Shown here: positions 5,582 through 9,373 of the stretch, piece after piece
How the letters are laid out: each line of letters starts with the position of its first letter
Position numbering within the stretch: position 1 is the first letter of the stretch
Assembly: GCA_947589725.1 (NCBI GenBank)
Contig: CANQCQ010000029.1
Coordinates: 1-9,373, forward strand
DNA length: 9,373 nucleotides
Origin: an uncultured Bacilli bacterium
GTDB lineage: Bacteria > Bacillota_I > Bacilli_A > RF39 > UBA660
Reading direction: 5' to 3'
Notes under the pieces: model-generated
What the model was told of the DNA's origin: nothing
The model's input: the letters and a program-made list of their open reading frames with translations, nothing else
Databases searched by the model: none
Program-made: the position numbers and the translations under genes

Positions 5582-7851
5582 CATTCTTTTTCAAGATATT
5601 CTTTTAAGACTTGAATCATTTTTTTAGCTTCCTTCATTAATTCATCATAGTGAGTATTAACAAATCCAATATCATTTTGTTTACTAGCCATTTCATGATC
5701 ATATGATAGTTGAGATAATTTTGTTAACCCAAGATATTTGGAATCACTTTTTAAAGAATGAACAAGAATTGCATAATTATTCATATCATTAGAATTTTTA
5801 AACTGCTCTATTTGAATCATTTTATTATCTATCTCAGAAATAAAATCTTTAGCTGTTTCATTATACATTTCTAAATCTCCTAATAAGTCTATAGAAGATT
5901 CTACATCAATATTATTTTTTAATAAATATTCTTTTCTTAATTGTTCTTTAGAGTCAGTTATATCTTTTTCAGAATCATTTTTATTATCTTCAAAAATCTT
6001 TGTATTATCATCTTGATTTAAGTAACTAATTAATAAATTTTCTAATAATTGTTTATTAATAGGTTTAGCTAAATAATCTGTAAATCCATCTCTTAAATAC
6101 TTTTCTTTCATACCAGATTGAGCATTAGCTGTTAGCGCTATAGTTGGAGTATTAAAATTAACATTTTCTTTTAAAATATTTAAAGTTTCTACTCCACTTA
6201 ATCCTTGCATCATATCATCTAGTAATATTAAATCATAACTATTACCTTCAACAATTTTTCTTATGCAATCTTTACCATTATTTGAAGTTTCAATATTTAA
6301 ATTATAATTACTCATTAATCTCTTTGCAACTTTTAAATTTACTTCATTGTCATCAACTATAAGAATCTTTTGACCTGTACCTACAAAGGCATTTGTATTC
6401 ATTTTAGGTGTTTCAGCTTCTATCTCTTTTAATGTTTTAGTAGATATTTGTTGGTTAAGATAAACAGTAAATGTAGATCCTTCTTCATACTTACTCTGTA
6501 CTACTATTTTACCTCCCATCATTTTAACTAAAATTTTAGTTAAAGATAAGCCAAGACCTGTTCCTTCAATATCAATGTCTTCTCTTAATTCCAAGCCAGA
6601 GTAATTAGAGAATAACTTATCAATATTTTCTTCTTTTATACCAATACCAGAATCTGTTACAGAAATAATTAATTGAATTGTACTCTTATCAATAATTTCA
6701 GAATTAATACTTAATTTAATAAATCCAGCATCTGTATATTTAACTGCATTAGTTAATAAATTCATTACTATTTGTTTAACTCTTACAAAATCTCCATATA
6801 AAACTTCTGGAATATTACTACTAAATGAATGTATAAATTGTAATGATCTACTACCTATTTTTTCTTCAGTCATTGATACTAGTGATTTATATAATTTTTC
6901 TGATGAGTAATCTACATTGATAATTTCTAATTTTTTGGATTCTATTTTTGATATATCTAATATATCATTAACTATTTCTAGTAAGGCTTCTGATGCATTT
7001 ATTATATCTTCTACTTCTTCTCTTACTTCTTTTGTTATATTTTGTTCTAATAAACTTTGAGAAAATCCTAAAATAGCATTAAGAGGAGTTCTTATTTCAT
7101 GTGATACATTTGATAGATAATCTGTTTTGGATTTATTTGATTTTAAGGCTTCTTGTTTGGCCTCTTCTAGTTCTTTTAATTTACCTAAATTAGGATTTTC
7201 TAATGGAAATATTGTAAAGTATAAAGTTATAATTGCAAAGATAAATGTTGGAACTATTATACTTACATAAGTTAAATATTGAATTATTGCTGAGAAAATT
7301 CCTAAAACAATAATTAAAGTAATTGGTACTAATTTTTTACTTGTTATTTTTTCTTTATTTAGTAATAGCATAATAACCCAACTTATTAAACATAATACAG
7401 TTAATCCTATAGTTAAGTAAGTAATTAGTGAATGTATATATAATCCATCGTTTGATGAAAAAAATTGATCAAGATAAACAATTAATATTCCCCAAAAAAT
7501 CATAAATGTCATAATACCATTACTTAATTTATTTTGCTTTGCTAATTTGTCTTCAGGGTCTAAATTACTTTGAGCTAAAGATACAGCATATTCTGTAAAT
7601 ACTAAAACAAAGTAGACAATAAATATTAAATATAATTTATATGAGTATTCATAATAAATAGAACTTGGTTGATTATATAAAAAGTATATATGAGCGATAT
7701 CAAAAAATTCTGCAATAAATCCTACAATTATTAATTGGGAAAAAGTAGCATTTTCTGCAGTTTTTTTCTTTTGTCTAAAAAAGAAAACAATAGATATTAA
7801 AACAATATATGCTAAAGCATGTATTTGAAAATAATAATTACTTAGAGTCAT
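5581..7851 (-). CDS. Hybrid sensor histidine kinase with receiver and HPt domains
   Basis: A 756-residue membrane hybrid kinase, a phosphorelay in one chain. About seven hydrophobic segments fill residues 8-25, 37-58, 73-93, 112-129, 140-164, 174-195 and 198-215, with no large outer loop, so any signal is probably sensed in the membrane. A short coil leads to HisKA (SHEIRTPLN, phospho-accepting H251). HATPase has N-box NLLTNAVKYTD (N368), G1 DSGIG (D400) and G2 GTGLGL (430-435). The receiver (about 495-612) has D500/D501, phospho-acceptor D545, T574 and K596. The C-terminal HPt domain has HSLKS with H698. Oddities are DDMMQG where DxxMPG is usual (Pro to Gln), and an F-box reading LFSNYSG rather than LFxxF. 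I chose the ATG at 7851 because GGGTGAT lies 4 bases before it. A GTG at 7863 would add four residues but has no ribosome site. The gene starts 24 bases after the upstream kinase's stop, so they are likely co-transcribed. Confidence 0.92.
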   Translation of the reverse strand: MTLSNYYFQIHALAYIVLISIVFFFRQKKKTAENATFSQLIIVGFIAEFFDIAHIYFLYNQPSSIYYEYSYKLYLIFIVYFVLVFTEYAVSLAQSNLDPEDKLAKQNKLSNGIMTFMIFWGILIVYLDQFFSSNDGLYIHSLITYLTIGLTVLCLISWVIMLLLNKEKITSKKLVPITLIIVLGIFSAIIQYLTYVSIIVPTFIFAIITLYFTIFPLENPNLGKLKELEEAKQEALKSNKSKTDYLSNVSHEIRTPLNAILGFSQSLLEQNITKEVREEVEDIINASEALLEIVNDILDISKIESKKLEIINVDYSSEKLYKSLVSMTEEKIGSRSLQFIHSFSSNIPEVLYGDFVRVKQIVMNLLTNAVKYTDAGFIKLSINSEIIDKSTIQLIISVTDSGIGIKEENIDKLFSNYSGLELREDIDIEGTGLGLSLTKILVKMMGGKIVVQSKYEEGSTFTVYLNQQISTKTLKEIEAETPKMNTNAFVGTGQKILIVDDNEVNLKVAKRLMSNYNLNIETSNNGKDCIRKIVEGNSYDLILLDDMMQGLSGVETLNILKENVNFNTPTIALTANAQSGMKEKYLRDGFTDYLAKPINKQLLENLLISYLNQDDNTKIFEDNKNDSEKDITDSKEQLRKEYLLKNNIDVESSIDLLGDLEMYNETAKDFISEIDNKMIQIEQFKNSNDMNNYAILVHSLKSDSKYLGLTKLSQLSYDHEMASKQNDIGFVNTHYDELMKEAKKMIQVLKEYLEKE

Positions 7852-7875
7852 TTTATCACCCACATTTTCTATATT

Positions 7876-9373
7876 TTATATCAGTTCTATTTGTTCTTCT
7901 GTTTGATCTTCTTTCTTATCATCTTTAATAGTTATTTTTAGATATTTTTCTAATAATTCATTTAATAATTGCTTTTCTATTGGTTTAGAAATATAATCAT
8001 CAAATCCTTCTTTTAAATATTCTTCTCTTATACCATCAACAGAGTTGGCAGTTAAAGCAATAGTTATTCCTTTATAGTCTGTATTTTCTTTTAAATATTT
8101 TAATGTTTCTCTACCATCCATCTCTGGCATCATATCATCTAATAATACTAAATCATATTTGTTATTGGAAGTTACTTTTTTTATAAAGTCTTTTCCACTA
8201 TTGGATAATTCTATATCTACATCATAATTATCTAATAATCTAGATGCGACTTTAAGATTTACGGAATTATCATCTACTACTAAAATTTTAGGCCTTTTTG
8301 GCGGTTCTATATTGTTTTCTTTTTCGTTTTCTAATTTATTTACAATTTTTTGATTGATAGTAACTGTAAAAGTTGAACCTTTACCATAAGTACTATCAAC
8401 AGTTATTTGTCCATTCATTAGTTCAACAAGTCTTTTAGATAATGCAAGTCCAAGACCAGTTCCTTCAACATTGATATTCTTTTGCGCATCAAATCTTTCA
8501 AATTTATTAAACAATTTATTTAGATCTTCTTGTTTAATTCCAATACCTGAGTCAGAAACAACTATAATTAATTTACAAGTTTCTTCATCTAAAATTTCAC
8601 TTTTTATGCTTAATTTAACATACCCTTGTTCTGTATACTTTATGGAATTAGTAATTAAATTAACAACTATTTGTTTTATTCTACCTGAATCTCCATATAG
8701 AGTTTTTGGTACATTTTTATCACATTCATGAATAAATTTTAATGGTTTATCTTGTAATCTTCCTTCAGCCATGGTAACTATATATCTATATATTTTATCA
8801 AATGAGTATTCATTATTGTCTAGTTCTAATTTATCTGACTCTATTTTAGAAACATCTAGTATTTCATTAACAAGTGATAATAAACTTTCTGATGCATTTA
8901 CAATGTCTTCGGCATCTTCTCTAACTTCAGGATCTAATTTTTCATTTAATAAATCTTGTGAAAATCCTAGTATTGCATTTAATGGTGTTCTTATTTCATG
9001 TGACATACTGGTTAAGAATTCAGTTTTAGTTTTATTAGCTTTTTGAGCTTCATTTCTTGATTCTTTTATTTCTTGCATAAGTTTTAAATCAGGATTTTCT
9101 CCAAGAAAAATTGTTACATATAATAAAACTGTACATAAAACACTAACTGCTGTTACAATTAAAAGCTCTGGTTTAATTAGTTGAACTAAAGCAGAAATAA
9201 TTGCTATTGCTATAAAAGCTGTCATTGCAACTACTTTTATTTTTGTCAAATTTTTTCTTTTAAATATCATGAGTTCGAACATGCTTAATAAGATAAGTCC
9301 ACTTACTATATATGTTAAGTTTGCTCCAGGACCATAAGAATATAAAACATTATTAGATACATGAAAATGTAGC
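7876..9373 (-). CDS. Hybrid sensor histidine kinase with receiver domain, no HPt (5' end cut by window edge)
   Basis: A paralogue of the downstream kinase. The frame stays open from the stop at 7876 to the right edge. Thirty codons before the first ATG (9282) read on in frame (including YGPGANLTYIVSG) and match membrane segment 5 of the paralogue, so the true start lies outside. The visible part has about three membrane segments, a linker, HisKA (MSHEIRTPLN, His codon at 8998-9000), HATPase with NLITNSIKYTE, DSGIGI, LFNKFERFD and GTGLGL, then a receiver with KILVVDDN, LLDDMMPEMDG, ALTAN and SKP. All expected catalytic and phospho-acceptor residues are present, and its F-box is closer to consensus than the downstream copy's. 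It ends about 20 residues after the receiver in an acidic, Gln/Glu-rich tail with no HPt. It therefore needs a separate HPt protein or acts through its own receiver. The gene directly downstream encodes an HPt. Confidence 0.92.
   Translation of the reverse strand, partial: LHFHVSNNVLYSYGPGANLTYIVSGLILLSMFELMIFKRKNLTKIKVVAMTAFIAIAIISALVQLIKPELLIVTAVSVLCTVLLYVTIFLGENPDLKLMQEIKESRNEAQKANKTKTEFLTSMSHEIRTPLNAILGFSQDLLNEKLDPEVREDAEDIVNASESLLSLVNEILDVSKIESDKLELDNNEYSFDKIYRYIVTMAEGRLQDKPLKFIHECDKNVPKTLYGDSGRIKQIVVNLITNSIKYTEQGYVKLSIKSEILDEETCKLIIVVSDSGIGIKQEDLNKLFNKFERFDAQKNINVEGTGLGLALSKRLVELMNGQITVDSTYGKGSTFTVTINQKIVNKLENEKENNIEPPKRPKILVVDDNSVNLKVASRLLDNYDVDIELSNSGKDFIKKVTSNNKYDLVLLDDMMPEMDGRETLKYLKENTDYKGITIALTANSVDGIREEYLKEGFDDYISKPIEKQLLNELLEKYLKITIKDDKKEDQTEEQIELI

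Noticed and set aside
5581..5583. UGA read as tryptophan (Mollicutes code)
   Set aside because: UGA is the natural end of the kinase after its HPt domain, no in-frame UGA occurs in any gene, and Trp codons seen are TGG.
7861..7863. GTG at 7863 as start of the HPt-containing kinase
   Set aside because: The stretch just after it (GGGTGAT) is a good Shine-Dalgarno for the ATG at 7851, while nothing suitable precedes the GTG.
8471..9046. Plus-strand open frames across the upstream kinase (8471-8731, 8771-9046)
   Set aside because: They lie opposite conserved HATPase and HisKA motifs and show no protein-like features of their own.
9280..9282. ATG at 9282 as start of the upstream kinase
   Set aside because: The frame is open to the window edge, and the extra codons match a membrane segment of the paralogue, so this is an internal Met.
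1..9373. CRISPR arrays, insertion sequences, tRNA genes or phage genes
   Set aside because: No spaced direct repeats, transposase motifs, terminal inverted repeats or cloverleaf sequences were seen on either strand.

Overview
The window is strongly AT-rich and carries a low-GC, Gram-positive-type gene set: a DnaE-type DNA polymerase III alpha subunit, a single-copy L28 gene, the translational GTPase TypA/BipA, and purine-rich Shine-Dalgarno sites ahead of most starts. UGA is a true stop (it ends the kinase at 5581) and Trp is read from TGG, so the Mycoplasma/Spiroplasma code is excluded. The best guess is an uncultured member of the Bacilli or a Mollicutes-related lineage, perhaps a gut commensal. 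This is inference from composition and protein style, and I cannot name a species.

Layout, left to right. (1) 1-2532, minus: dnaE, open at the left edge, lacking its C-terminal part, with an apparently degenerate N-terminal PHP domain. (2) 2533-2689: divergent promoter region with an inverted repeat. (3) 2690-2869, plus: rpmB (L28), too short for most ORF callers, ending inside a hairpin that also serves the convergent gene. (4) 2899-3603, minus: single-pass membrane protein of unknown function with its own promoter. (5) 3699-5485, minus: typA, broken near codon 250. The two halves are in different frames, and about 12 conserved residues of domain II are missing at the join. (6) 5581-9373, minus: two tandem paralogous hybrid sensor histidine kinases in one probable operon. 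The upstream one (open at the right edge) ends after its receiver domain. The downstream one adds an HPt domain.

How the genes relate. dnaE, rpmB and typA are housekeeping genes for replication, ribosome structure and ribosome-associated GTPase function. The kinase pair looks like a self-contained phosphorelay module: both have HisKA, HATPase and REC, but only one HPt is present, so the two may share it. No DNA-binding response regulator lies in the window, so the output is unknown. Hairpin terminators at about 2855-2887, 3659-3684 and 5555-5581 split the region into separate transcription units. No mobile elements, CRISPR arrays, tRNA or rRNA genes were seen. No gene-free stretch exceeds 300 bases.
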